36,871 nt of DNA from DATGEP01 sp035310125 (GTDB lineage Bacteria; Chloroflexota; Ktedonobacteria; Ktedonobacterales; JADMIN01), in assembly GCA_035310125.1 (NCBI GenBank), contig DATGEP010000221.1:1-36871 (forward strand). The letters run 5' to 3'. The notes under the pieces were generated by a model that searched no databases, was not told where the DNA came from, and worked only from the letters and a program-made list of their open reading frames with translations. Of the stretch, positions 8,392 through 16,887 are shown piece after piece (the first letter of the stretch is position 1; the number at the start of each line of letters is the position of its first letter). Position numbers and translations under genes: made by a program.

Positions 8392-8407
8392 AACACTTCC
8401 TCCTACA
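8354..8407 (-). repeat. Tandem duplication of ribosome site plus start codon
   Basis: Units 8354-8377 and 8384-8407 (24 bases, period 30) are identical but for one base. Each contains, on the minus strand, TGTAGGAGnAAGTGTTATGTCCAC. The duplication adds exactly ten codons in frame, giving two alternative starts for the SnoaL-like gene. The downstream copy has the weaker AGGAGC. Confidence 0.85.
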
Positions 8408-8496
8408 AACGTGTGCGACGCGCGGCCGCACCCTGGACGGGTAGGGATCCCCAGCGGGGATGGAGGCGGAGCCGGTCGGAGGTCTTCACTGCCTGC

Positions 8497-8988
8497 CTAG
8501 GGGATTTGGTTGACGTGGATTGGGAATGAGCCTCGTGCTTCGGGCTCTACGAACACGGACGTGAACGTAGCGTGGCCAGCCGCAGCGGGGAACCCCGTAT
8601 CGGTGGGAAAACCGGCCATGCCTGGGAAGAAATCGAGGCAGGGCCCTTCGAGGCTGCTGGGCGTCACCGGCACCGTCGCGGCCTCGATACCAAACGTGCC
8701 GCCACTCCCATGCCCAGGAGGTACCATCAACACTCTCGTGGCAGGTGAAGCCGCTGCCTCCTGGGGCGTGGAAGCCAACGCATCTGACGTCCTCCATCGC
8801 GTATCCGTCACATGCGTAACGCTACGACACCCTGCCGAGCCGTATTCGCTCGGCGCTCGCGACCAGCACGACAGACTGAACGGCTGGCTCTGCAGCGGCA
8901 GCCAGGAGCCCAGGAGGCCAGGAGCGGGTCGCGTCCTCACGGAGGATGCATCTAGGAAATCAGCGCTGACACAGTAGCCACGCGACAT
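8497..8988 (-). CDS. Uncertain open frame within the cargo region
   Basis: A 163-codon frame. I do not recognise it. The C-terminal half (MAGFPTDTGFPAAAGHATFT, then FVEPEARGSFPIHVNQIP) looks like a beta-rich secreted domain, while the N-terminal half is of poor quality (Ser/Arg/Cys-rich). A 155-codon frame on the opposite strand (8510-8977) covers the same bases, and codon third-position GC does not decide between them. It is either a gene remnant or chance. I see nothing in 8408-8496 or 8989-9059. Confidence 0.22.
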   Translation of the reverse strand: MSRGYCVSADFLDASSVRTRPAPGLLGSWLPLQSQPFSLSCWSRAPSEYGSAGCRSVTHVTDTRWRTSDALASTPQEAAASPATRVLMVPPGHGSGGTFGIEAATVPVTPSSLEGPCLDFFPGMAGFPTDTGFPAAAGHATFTSVFVEPEARGSFPIHVNQIP

Positions 8989-9059
8989 AGGCCATATACT
9001 TCAGGTATGCTGCAGGGTCCAGGCCCAGGCCCAGAGCCCAGAGCCTATTCAGATGCCCT

Positions 9060-9506
9060 CTAGACCTGCCCCGGGACCGTCACGCCCAACTGCGCCAGCG
9101 CGCCCAGCAGACCGCCGCCCGGAACCTCGCTCACCTTGATGCTGGCGAGCTTGTCGCCGCGCGCCGTCACCGTGAGGTTCTCGGTGGGCAGGGAGACGCG
9201 CTTGCCCGTCGGCGCGATCGCCGGAATGCCTGGCACTGGCAGGGTGAGCTCGTTGGTCTGCGTGCCCGTGATCTGCATCTGCCCGACGGCGCCGCCGTTC
9301 TCGTCGTGGATGCCACGCGCGTTGAACGAATAGTCCGGCATGGCGGCGTTGATCGCCTTGTGGATGCTCAGCCAGGCGTCCGGGCCGATCGGCTGCGGAA
9401 CCGCGCCACCGAAGGTAAAGTCGTCCGTCAGGTAGCTCCGCGCCCGCGCGAAGTCATTGGCCTCGATGGCCGAGATCACCGTCTGCAGAGTCTCACTCGC
9501 GCTCAT
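9060..9506 (-). CDS. SnoaL-like NTF2-fold protein (second copy type)
   Basis: A 148-residue SnoaL-like/ester-cyclase type protein: MSASETLQTVISAIEANDFA (first helix), ARSYLTDDFTFGGAVPQPIG, AWLSIHKAINAAMPDYSF, then a beta sheet ending with a small-residue tail (GGGLLGALAQLGVTVPGQV). The start ATG at 9506 follows AAAGGATGA. Members of this fold include polyketide cyclases and isomerases, and many proteins of unknown function. It is not closely similar to the SnoaL-type gene at 7924-8391, so the element carries two unrelated members of one fold. Its 3' side is followed by no clear terminator. Confidence 0.75.
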   Translation of the reverse strand: MSASETLQTVISAIEANDFARARSYLTDDFTFGGAVPQPIGPDAWLSIHKAINAAMPDYSFNARGIHDENGGAVGQMQITGTQTNELTLPVPGIPAIAPTGKRVSLPTENLTVTARGDKLASIKVSEVPGGGLLGALAQLGVTVPGQV

Positions 9507-9736
9507 GGTCTCATCCTTTCTTCGTCCTGGCCGGTGGCTCTCGCCTCACCGTTCGCAGGTGTTCCCTCACATCGTGTTGTGCCCCCATCACGACGGTGTT
9601 GCCCATGTGTCAGCCACATGTGTCAGCCACACGCTGTGGGGCGTATTGAACCTACCTCGCGCACATGCCCTCCGCAAGAGCATATCTCGACAAAAACCTG
9701 GACAGTACCGCACGGTCACGTCGTGCGACACGATAT

Positions 9737-9766
9737 CGTTGCCTGATCCTGCAGGATCAGGCAACG
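9737..9766. terminator. Perfect 30-bp palindrome at the end of an IS1182-like fragment
   Basis: Bases 9737-9766 are a fully self-complementary sequence centred on CTGCAG (half-site CGTTGCCTGATCCTG). It contains the stop codon (9757-9759) of the IS1182-type transposase remnant. As RNA it could form a long stem with almost no loop. It may be the element's terminator or part of its end. Confidence 0.55.
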
Positions 9767-10040
9767 GCTACTCGAGCGAAATGAGAGCGCCGCGTGGCAG
9801 CGCGAGATCCGTCGTTGAGCCATTCAGCCAGGCGGGTCAGATCGGTGGCCGTGGCGGTCGCCACGTAGTGGTGCCGCTGCGTTTTGGCCAGCGCGCGATA
9901 CCGAGCCTGGCGAAGACCAAACACCCGTACGCCTTGAGAGAGGGTGCCCGCGATTCCCGCCCGCTGGGCATAGAGGGCGGCAAACTCCGGCGTCTGCTGC
10001 CGTGCGCGGCAGGTCACCAGCGCTTCCCACTCGGCACGTG
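9757..10040 (-). pseudogene. C-terminal remnant of an IS1182-type transposase
   Basis: The minus-strand frame reads EFAALYAQRAGIAGTLSQGV, then FGLRQARYRALAKTQ..HYVATATA and LTRLAEWLNDG..RRSHFA. This closely follows the C-terminal part of IS1182-family transposases (Y-x-R-AGIEGTxSQGVR-x-FGLR-x-RY-x-GLAKT). About 90 residues remain of an expected 450 or more. The N-terminal side breaks off at a 13-bp tandem repeat. The catalytic region other than the Glu-containing AGIAGT segment is lost, so it is dead. Confidence 0.7.
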
Positions 10041-10087
10041 ACTGCACGGTGAGACTGCACGGTGAGACTGCACGGTGAGACTGCACG
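10041..10087. repeat. 13-bp tandem repeat, 3.6 copies
   Basis: ACTGCACGGTGAG is repeated at 10041, 10054 and 10067, followed by a partial copy to 10087. It marks the broken edge of the IS1182-type remnant. Between 10088 and 10319 I see no gene. Confidence 0.9.
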
Positions 10088-10311
10088 CGCCGGTGCCGGT
10101 GTGAGCCCGGGTGCAGCGTGCCCGGGCCGGGCAAGGCAAGCAGTCGGCAGCGTCAAAGTCGATGTGGATCATGGTTCACTTGCGGGCCAGTGCGCGTCTC
10201 GCACCGGCGCGACGCACACCGTCCGCGTCGGCGCGGGCGTAGCCGCGCGCCGCACGTGACCACGCGCCGAATGCTCCGGGATCCGGACTTCATGCGGATC
10301 GCGATGATATT

Positions 10312-10896
10312 CTACTCCAGGTCCGCCTGAATAGTTACCTCGTCGGCAGAGAGCGAGAGCAGTTGCAGGTTGATATCCAGCTGCAGCTTTTGCGGTGCGC
10401 GGTCAGCGAAGAGGTGATGAGGCTTGAACGTGACCCGCAGGGTCAGGATCCTCGCAGGGCTCCTCTGCCTCGTCCCCCTGCTGGGGAAGGCGGTGAGCCA
10501 CTCGACATTATCCCAGACAATGGTGCGGGTGGGGCGTGGAAACGGGCGGTAGATCAAGCTCGTTGCACTCAGCTGCAGCAGCGGGCGTGTGGTCAGTGTC
10601 CAATACAGACCCAACGCGAGCATGAGGACACAAATCAACGTCCAAACGATGAAAAAGATCGTTTTGGTCGGTTCCTGATACAACCACGGGTGCGTCTGGA
10701 CGGCGGGTGTGGGCCAAGCGAAATAACTGAGCAGATCACCCAGCAGAAGCCCGGCGAAGAAGAGCGTCATCAAGAACGCCTTCCATCGCGTCGCGTACAG
10801 TGAAATCGGAGCGGGCGCTGCGGCCATGGGCGTGCTCGTTTCGTCAAAGCGCATGGTGGCCCGTCGAGCAGACAGGCATTGCAAGCATTCTACCAT
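10312..10896 (-). pseudogene. Passenger two-TM (STM3941-like) protein gene, truncated near its 3' end
   Basis: The frame from ATG 10896 (or MRFDE at 10854) encodes two membrane helices (about 36-58, FLMTLFFAGLLLGDLLSYFA; and 79-102, IFFIVWTLICVLMLALGLYW). A PH-like beta domain follows (LLQLSATSLIYRPF, TIVWDNVEWLTAF, LTLRVTF..LQLDINLQLLSLSADE). After GAG at 10339 the native frame is lost: the current last residues VTIQADLE come from the IS66-type inverted repeat. The native end lies at 6356-6439. The gene points toward the IS5 transposase inside the same element. Its relative at 11172-11792 has the same architecture. The function of this family is unknown. Confidence 0.65.
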
Positions 10897-11009
10897 GCGA
10901 CGTGTTCACGAGTTTATGAGATGACTTGTAGTACGCTGTTGACAGAGAGATGTTGTGGAGGCGCGTACACGGGACCAACACCTGGCAGTGCCGCATGCCT
11001 CCTCGTCGG

Positions 11010-11165
11010 CCAGTCCAACGCTTATACATCCACCACGAGCGTCTGTCGGTCTATCCGCAGGGGGGCAAAGCCAACGTCGGCACGCTCAAGCGCGCCCGGA
11101 TCCTGCTGAATCTGGATGCGGGCTGGCTCCTCCCCAGCGAGGAGCTGACCGAGAGTCACACGCTG
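11010..11165 (+). pseudogene. Possible N-terminal fragment of an IS630-type transposase
   Basis: In one plus-strand frame this stretch reads QRLYIHHERLSVYPQGGKAN, then VGTLKRARILLNLDAGW. This resembles the helix-turn-helix start of IS630-family transposases (GKA-x2-TLKRARILL-x-LDAGW). The similarity stops after about 45 residues, where it runs into the 3' end of the opposite-strand gene. Treat as tentative. Confidence 0.35.
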
Positions 11166-11171
11166 CTCTGC

Positions 11172-11792
11172 TTATCCTACGCTGGTGGGAGCTGGCTGAA
11201 GCGGGGGAATGTGCCGATAACGCATGTAGGCCTCAACAATTGCCTGGGCAATGGCATCTTGTTCGGCAAACTGTGGGGGAATAAACCAATAGTCTGGCAG
11301 GGAGACCACGGGAGTGGTAAAGCACAATTCCAGGCATTTCTGGTGATCGGACACGGCGCGCCTGGCGGTGAGGCTCAACAGGTCGTCAAAGGCAACCGTG
11401 AAGCGTTGCGGATTCCATGGACCTGGGCGGCAGGTGGTGGCGAATCCATTCGGCGTGATGACCAGCACCTGATTGCGCACCGCACGCAGTGACCAGAGCC
11501 AATAGATAGCCATTGCTAGGCACCCCAACAGGACGGCCGCCAACACCACAAATACGAGCTTCATCTCTCCTGAGTCATTCAAATACGGTTGCTGTAAGTA
11601 ATACCTCACCATCCAGATGCCACGAGCGGATAGGAGCGCGACAAACAACCAGAACGCTCCCCTCTTAAAGGAATACCTCACGTCGGCATGAAAGACGGTC
11701 CATTCCGCGGGTACTGGGTGGTGCTGAACTGCTTCCAGGACGTGTATGGCCTCTTGGTCTCTCACGCGTATCGTCTCCAGTCGCCGAACCAC
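11172..11792 (-). CDS. Two-TM protein with PH-like domain, relative of the passenger gene
   Basis: A 206-residue frame with a GTG start at 11792. The N-terminal 40 residues are hydrophilic. Two membrane helices follow (about 47-64, AFWLFVALLSARGIWMV; and 79-101, LVFVVLAAVLLGCLAMAIYW). The C-terminal beta-rich domain has NQVLVITPNGFATTC, FTVAFDDLLSLTARR and LELCFTTPVVSLPD, and ends in a helix (AIAQAIVEAYMRYRHI). The order matches the interrupted passenger protein, in which the corresponding C-terminal helix is LIELIGAYHH. I therefore place both in an STM3941-like two-TM/PH group. It overlaps the upstream frame by about 30 bases. No function can be assigned. Confidence 0.55.
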   Translation of the reverse strand: MVRRLETIRVRDQEAIHVLEAVQHHPVPAEWTVFHADVRYSFKRGAFWLFVALLSARGIWMVRYYLQQPYLNDSGEMKLVFVVLAAVLLGCLAMAIYWLWSLRAVRNQVLVITPNGFATTCRPGPWNPQRFTVAFDDLLSLTARRAVSDHQKCLELCFTTPVVSLPDYWFIPPQFAEQDAIAQAIVEAYMRYRHIPPLQPAPTSVG

Positions 11793-12007
11793 ATGGCGAA
11801 TGGGCGGTTCAACATACCCCCGGGGGTGTCTGTCGTGTAGTATAAACGAAAATCGAGGCGACCGGTTAGAGTGGCTACCCGGAGGTGGGGAACTGATGCG
11901 GCGATGAAACGCTGCTCAGGCGCGCTGCTTGCGGCTATCGCGCTCAGTGTATGAAGCTGGTCGCTCTCTATCTGGTCAAAGAACCCAAAATCAACCGGGT
12001 ACTCCAA
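11762..12007 (-). CDS. Short hypothetical protein, probably 5'-truncated by an IS-like end
   Basis: 81 codons from a TTG at 12007: EYPVDFGFFDQIESDQLHTL, then SAIAASSAPEQRFIAASVPH and RLDFRLYYTTDTPGGMLNRP. A TGA in the IS-like terminal repeat stops the frame just upstream, so the natural N terminus is probably lost. It overlaps the start of the next gene (11792), as genes in one operon often do. No family recognised. Confidence 0.35.
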   Translation of the reverse strand: MEYPVDFGFFDQIESDQLHTLSAIAASSAPEQRFIAASVPHLRVATLTGRLDFRLYYTTDTPGGMLNRPFAMWFGDWRRYA

Positions 12008-12325
12008 AGTATCTCATAAACTCCGCCGGTGCTGACAGCCGAGCAGCGGGACCGCTACCCCGAGTAGGGCTGCAAACAGAATAGTCAGAACTTCGCGCAT
12101 CGTCCAATTTCCACTACGCTGCGACCCGCGCTCAGGCAGGTCGTCTATAGAACGAGAGTCGAGGTGGCCGCGACGAGGGTCACCTCGTGAGGCGTAGCCG
12201 AGGCGGCGCAAGCGGCGCCTCGCCAATGAGCAACTCCAACACCGTTCACCGCTCGTCCGTTAGGCCCATGGGCTGCGCATCCTCCTACGAGATACAGCTT
12301 ACCACCTATTTATAAGATGAGTTGT
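12006..12325 (-). mobile_element. MITE-like remnant with IS5-like ends
   Basis: The right end, read on the minus strand (ACAACTCATCTTATAAA, 12309-12325), and about 11 bases further inward match the left end of the IS5-like element at 5491 with six differences in 28 bases. The other boundary (AAAGTATCTCATAAA, 12006-12020) is a weaker inverted match. The 320-bp interior has no transposase. It contains a 28-codon hydrophobic frame (MREVLTILFAALLGVAVPLL) whose stop lies in the left end. No clear target duplication is seen. Confidence 0.45.
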
Positions 12326-12662
12326 GGGACACCGTTGCTGTGCCCAGGTGCGCACTCCACAACTGCTCTAACGTGTTCAGCTCATCCAGAAAGTCCGCCT
12401 GGCTCTGTTCAGGCCCCTGTTCGAGCTCCTCCAGCACATCCAGCCGAAACGCCTGCCCTCCCAGCGTTGCCCAATCGTCCCGCAGTTTCGGATGAACAGC
12501 CGAGCCGGTCGTCACCGCGAATTGAAAGTGGTTTCGCACACTCGCCATGTTAGCGGCATGCCCAATCAGATACTTCCCATTCACCGTATTGGTGATCGTA
12601 TACACACCGCCACGGAGCTTGCGCTCTTTATACGCTCTAGTGATTTCTTTTCTGTTGCTCAT
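12306..12662 (-). CDS. GIY-YIG domain protein
   Basis: 118 residues from ATG 12662; an upstream ATG at 12884 would add 74 residues of unlike composition. The core is GVYTITNTVNGKYLIGHAAN (GIY-YIG variant with GVY and YLIG), followed by MASVRNHFQFAVTTGSAVHP, with Arg and His at the usual positions, and LDELNTLEQLWSAHL, with acidic residues at the C terminus. This matches small stand-alone GIY-YIG proteins of unknown role rather than UvrC or homing enzymes. The last residues (HNSSYK) and the TAG stop are provided by the IS-like end at 12309-12325, so the natural C terminus may have been replaced. Upstream, 12885-13110 holds no feature I can support. Confidence 0.65.
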   Translation of the reverse strand: MSNRKEITRAYKERKLRGGVYTITNTVNGKYLIGHAANMASVRNHFQFAVTTGSAVHPKLRDDWATLGGQAFRLDVLEELEQGPEQSQADFLDELNTLEQLWSAHLGTATVSHNSSYK

Positions 12663-13110
12663 GCTGCCTATGCGCCTTTCGTACCCGCCACCGATATGAA
12701 CCGCTCTCATGCGCCACACGACATCGTGGAATGCCAGACGGCTATTGTACCACCACGCCGGCAGACCATCTTCCAGGCGAGCCGCCTCCACAGTCGTACG
12801 CTCCGCGCCGGATGAGCCGGTAATCAATAAGCCGCCCATCAGACCAGCCGCGCCCTCATTCTCAGCATCCCTCGCCGTTCGCATGGCATGCCTCGCGTTC
12901 TGTCCTGTAAAGGCATTCTCGCATCATTCCCGCCATTGCTGGCTGGCCCGCCCACCCATACGTCCTGCCCGTCATGTCTCGCGTCCGTCATTGCCCGTTC
13001 CTGACCGTCGCACATCCCCCGTGATCATGCTACACTGCTTGCCATAGACCTCGTCGGCCCACGCCCGGCGCACGCACCTGAACAAGTCAACCGGCCCACA
13101 TCACCTATCG

Positions 13111-13622
13111 CGGCAGAATCGGCAACCGCCATCGTCCCGCTAATTTGTAAATTCCGGCAGAATCGGCAACCGATTCTCAGATTCCGGCAGAATCGGCAAC
13201 CGCATTCCCCCTCGCCGCGCCACGAAGAGGAGGTAGTGGGTGAGGTTCCTATCTCCGGCAGAATCGGCAACCGGCGCGAACCGCATAGCCGGGCGTTTGG
13301 GACATCCGATTGCCCGCCAGCGGCTACAAACGGGGCGACGGGGCGGCCATGAAAATTCGTATTCCGGCAGAATCGGCAATTCCTCTCCCTTGCTCGGCGC
13401 TCTCTCCACTCCTCCTCCGTGCCGCTCCGTAGTGAAATCTCCTCTTCCGGCAGAATCGGCAACCGCCTCTCCGGTGATCACCCCTCGTGGGGGCGTCCGC
13501 CGGACGCCCGGCGGCAACCACCATCTCAGATTCCGGCAGAATCGGCAACCGCGTTCCCCCTCTCCTCGCGGGAGAGGGGGGTAGGGGGTGAGGTTCCCAT
13601 ATTCCGGCAGAATCGGCAACCG
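13111..13622 (+). repeat. Interspersed repeat array 1 (eight units)
   Basis: Eight copies of TTCCGGCAGAATCGGCAACC plus G (some lacking the first bases) start near 13111, 13151, 13181, 13253, 13361, 13445, 13530 and 13601. Core-to-core distances are irregular (44, 30, 71, 109, 84, 85, 71 bases). Two spacers share a block (G/A TTCCCCCTC ... GGGTGAGGTTCC), and one contains the hairpin GGGCGTCCGCCGGACGCCC (13491-13509). The unit is read as LPILPE, CRFCRN or VADSAG in minus frames, giving spurious open frames. An inverted copy of the array is at 23848-24333. There is no cas gene, and the spacing excludes CRISPR. Confidence 0.9.
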
Positions 13623-13749
13623 CCGCTCACGGTACAATCATTAGGGAATAGGACCGAGAGACACCACGGCTCTCTGCTGCTATACTACGGGCGACTACAT
13701 CCCAGACCACACCGCTGGAACATACGCTAGAATATAGAGGAGCGACGTC

Positions 13750-15078
<1,329 letters not shown>

Positions 15079-15111
15079 AGCAGGCACAATCCCGGCGAAG
15101 GGAGGGACACA

Positions 15112-15537
15112 ATAGAAACTTCATTCCAGCAACCGGCTGCGACCGCCCTGTGTCCGGCCTGCGGCAGCCCCGTAGATAACCATGCTACGATCTGTGCGGC
15201 TTGTGGAGCGTCACTCGCCCCACCGGCTCCCATCGTATCCGAGGCTGAAGTAGCACCGTCCCCACCAGCAGCCCTGACTGCGCCGCTTCAGACCGTTAGC
15301 GCGGATATCACCGCGGAAGCGCCCGCCACGGACCAGAAAAGCTGTGCCTGGTGCGGCGCGCGGAGTGCGCCAGACGCTGAGCGCTGTGTGCGCTGCAACG
15401 CGATGTTCCCACGTCCTGAGCAAGACGAAGCCATGCGCCGGGCCGGTGCGGCGCGTATTCAGGCCGCCGAGGAGGAGATCGCGCTACGGCAGCGGGCGCG
15501 CAAGTGGGGTAAGCTGAGCCGGCTCTTCGGCTCATGA
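15112..15537 (+). CDS. Double zinc-ribbon protein with a non-standard start codon
   Basis: The frame reads, after the start region, ALCPACGSPVDNHATICAAC, then a Pro/Ala-rich linker, then CAWCGARSAPDAERCVRCNA and a basic, helical C terminus (AAEEEIALRQRARKWGKLSR). There is a CxxC pair in each half of both ribbons, so both can bind zinc. No ATG, GTG or TTG exists between the DUF1015 stop (15076-15078) and the first cysteine. ATA at 15112 lies 6 bases after GGAGG and is the best-placed start, giving 141 residues; CTG just before the first cysteine is another option. The first ribbon closely resembles the one at the start of the PrsW-type protein at 5.2 kb. Confidence 0.7.
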   Translation: METSFQQPAATALCPACGSPVDNHATICAACGASLAPPAPIVSEAEVAPSPPAALTAPLQTVSADITAEAPATDQKSCAWCGARSAPDAERCVRCNAMFPRPEQDEAMRRAGAARIQAAEEEIALRQRARKWGKLSRLFGS

Positions 15538-15567
15538 GCATTCTGTAGTGCGGACCGGGGGATGTGT

Positions 15568-16848
15568 ATGATCTTGATCGTCGGAGCGGGGCTGGCCGGG
15601 CTGACCTGTGCGAAGGTGCTCATGGACGCCGGCCACGACGTGCGCATCATCGAAGCGTCCGACGCCATTGGCGGCCGCGTGCGCACGGATGCCAGCGCCG
15701 ATGGCTTCCTGCTGGATCGTGGCTTTCAAGTGCTCTTCACCGCGTATCCAGCGGCGCAGCGCCACCTGGACTTCGCCGCCCTCAAGCTCAAGCCGTTCAT
15801 GCCTGGCGCCGTCTTAATTCGCGACGGCAAATGGCGCGAAGCCGGCGACCCATTTCAGCGCTTCTCACTCCTCGGGCCGACCCTCGCCAACCCACTCCTC
15901 CCCTTTGGTGACAAGCTGCGCACGCTGCGACTGCGCCGCTACGCCCGCCGCCGCTCCCTCAACACCATCTTTACACGAGCCGTGAAGGGCGGCGACAAGT
16001 CCATCTATGCCGAGCTACGCCGCCGGCATTTCCACGACGACGGCTTCATCGGCAACTTCGCCCGCCCTTTCTTCGGCGGCATCTTCCTCGACCGCGAGCT
16101 TTCCACCAGCGCCCGCATGCTCCACTTCACCATGAAAATGCTCGCCAGCGGCCAGACTGCCATCCCTGAGCTCGGCATGGGCCAGCTCGCCGAGCAGCTC
16201 GCGGCCAGGCTGCCGAAGCACGCCGTTCGTCTGGAGACGCGCGTGGAGGGCATCGTCGAGGCCGATGGCCGTGCCGTCGGTGTCACCCTCACCGGCGGCG
16301 AGGAGATGCAGGGCGAGGCCATTGTCATCGCCACCGACGCCCCGGCTGCCGAGCGCCTGACCGGCCAATCCCTGCCCAGTGAGCCAGTCGCCGGCACGTG
16401 TATCTACTTCGCCACCACCGAAAGTCTCTACAACGGCCCCAAGCTGCTGCTCAACGCCAACCCCAACGCCTTCGTCAACAACGCCGTCCAGATGACCAAC
16501 ATCTCGCGCGCCTACGGACCATCCAACCAGCATCTCCTCTCGGTGACGGTTCCGGGTATCCCCGAGATGAGCGACGACGTTCTCGTCGAGCGCTGCCGCG
16601 AAGACATCGCCCCCTGGTTCCCTGGCAAGAATCTCGCGAAGCTCCGCCACATCGGCACCTACCGCATCCGCTTCGCGCAGTTCCGCCAGCCGCCAGGTAT
16701 CTTCGCGTCTCTTCCCCCAAACCCCACGCCGACGGCGGGCCTCTTCCTCGCTGGCGAGTTCACCCAATCCAGCAGCATCAACGGCGCCATGCAAAGTGGG
16801 GAAGACGCGGCTCACGCCGTTCTCGCCTCACTGGATGACGGCAGCTAG
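15568..16848 (+). CDS. FAD-dependent amine-oxidase / phytoene-desaturase-like oxidoreductase
   Basis: 426 residues from ATG 15568, which is 6 bases after a G-run (ATG 15562 has no room for a ribosome site). The N terminus is a textbook FAD-binding fold: MILIVGAGLAGLTCAKVLMD, IIEASDAIGGRVRTD. The C terminus GLFLAGEFTQSSSINGAMQS closes the FAD site as in the NAD(P)-binding_8/amino-oxidase group, which includes phytoene desaturases, protoporphyrinogen oxidases and monoamine oxidases. A basic middle segment (TLRLRRYARRRSL) precedes FARPFFGGIFLDRELSTSA, a motif seen in carotenoid-desaturase relatives. The substrate cannot be predicted. It is the last gene of the operon with the DUF1015 and zinc-ribbon genes. 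Confidence 0.82.
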   Translation: MILIVGAGLAGLTCAKVLMDAGHDVRIIEASDAIGGRVRTDASADGFLLDRGFQVLFTAYPAAQRHLDFAALKLKPFMPGAVLIRDGKWREAGDPFQRFSLLGPTLANPLLPFGDKLRTLRLRRYARRRSLNTIFTRAVKGGDKSIYAELRRRHFHDDGFIGNFARPFFGGIFLDRELSTSARMLHFTMKMLASGQTAIPELGMGQLAEQLAARLPKHAVRLETRVEGIVEADGRAVGVTLTGGEEMQGEAIVIATDAPAAERLTGQSLPSEPVAGTCIYFATTESLYNGPKLLLNANPNAFVNNAVQMTNISRAYGPSNQHLLSVTVPGIPEMSDDVLVERCREDIAPWFPGKNLAKLRHIGTYRIRFAQFRQPPGIFASLPPNPTPTAGLFLAGEFTQSSSINGAMQSGEDAAHAVLASLDDGS

Positions 16849-16887
16849 CCCACGTGCTGTTCCTGTTTGTGATGGAACCGCACACGA

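Larger units (their letters stand above)
6448..10338. mobile_element. Non-autonomous element with IS66-type ends carrying SnoaL-like genes
   Basis: The ends are a perfect inverted repeat of 19 bp, GTAACTATTCAGGCGGACC: the left one is read as 6448-6458 continued at 7441-7448 once the IS982 element (6459-7434) and one copy of its TATTCA duplication are removed, and the right one is 10320-10338 in complement. Directly outside are identical 8-bp copies CTCGTCGG (6440-6447 and 10339-10346). GTAA-starting ends and 8-bp duplications are hallmarks of the IS66 family. The element has no intact IS66 genes; only a degenerate C-terminal TnpC piece is visible near 7630-7680. A third copy of the end (7760-7778, one mismatch) makes the left part a 349-bp deletion derivative, so the whole looks like a composite transposon with cargo. 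Without IS982 it is about 2.9 kb. Confidence 0.75.
5492..10928 (+). mobile_element. IS5-like element with a passenger gene, interrupted by a second transposon
   Basis: The ends are a perfect 16-bp inverted repeat: CAAGTCATCTCATAAA (5492-5507) and its complement (10913-10928), flanked by TA on both sides (5490-5491, 10929-10930), as expected for IS5-family insertion at TA. Between them lie the frameshifted transposase (5548-6320) and a convergent membrane-protein gene. Without the nested 3.9-kb element and its target duplication the element would be about 1.54 kb, somewhat long for IS5-type elements because of the extra gene. It could alternatively be two IS ends of different copies, but the perfect match and TA flanks argue for one element. 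Confidence 0.6.

Noticed and set aside
10950..11492. Full plus-strand gene opposite the two-TM protein
   Set aside because: Only the first part (about 11010-11165) resembles a transposase; the rest is the reverse of the membrane-protein gene.
13111..13622. Possible CRISPR array
   Set aside because: Repeat spacing varies from 30 to 109 bases, two spacers resemble each other, units are imperfect and no cas gene is present.
13140..13637. Minus-strand protein with LPILPE repeats
   Set aside because: All three frames across the repeats are open in patches, and the similarity is to the DNA repeat, not to a protein; no ribosome site.
16015..16815. Large minus-strand open frame within the FAD oxidoreductase
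   Set aside because: It mirrors a clear plus-strand gene and has no family features.
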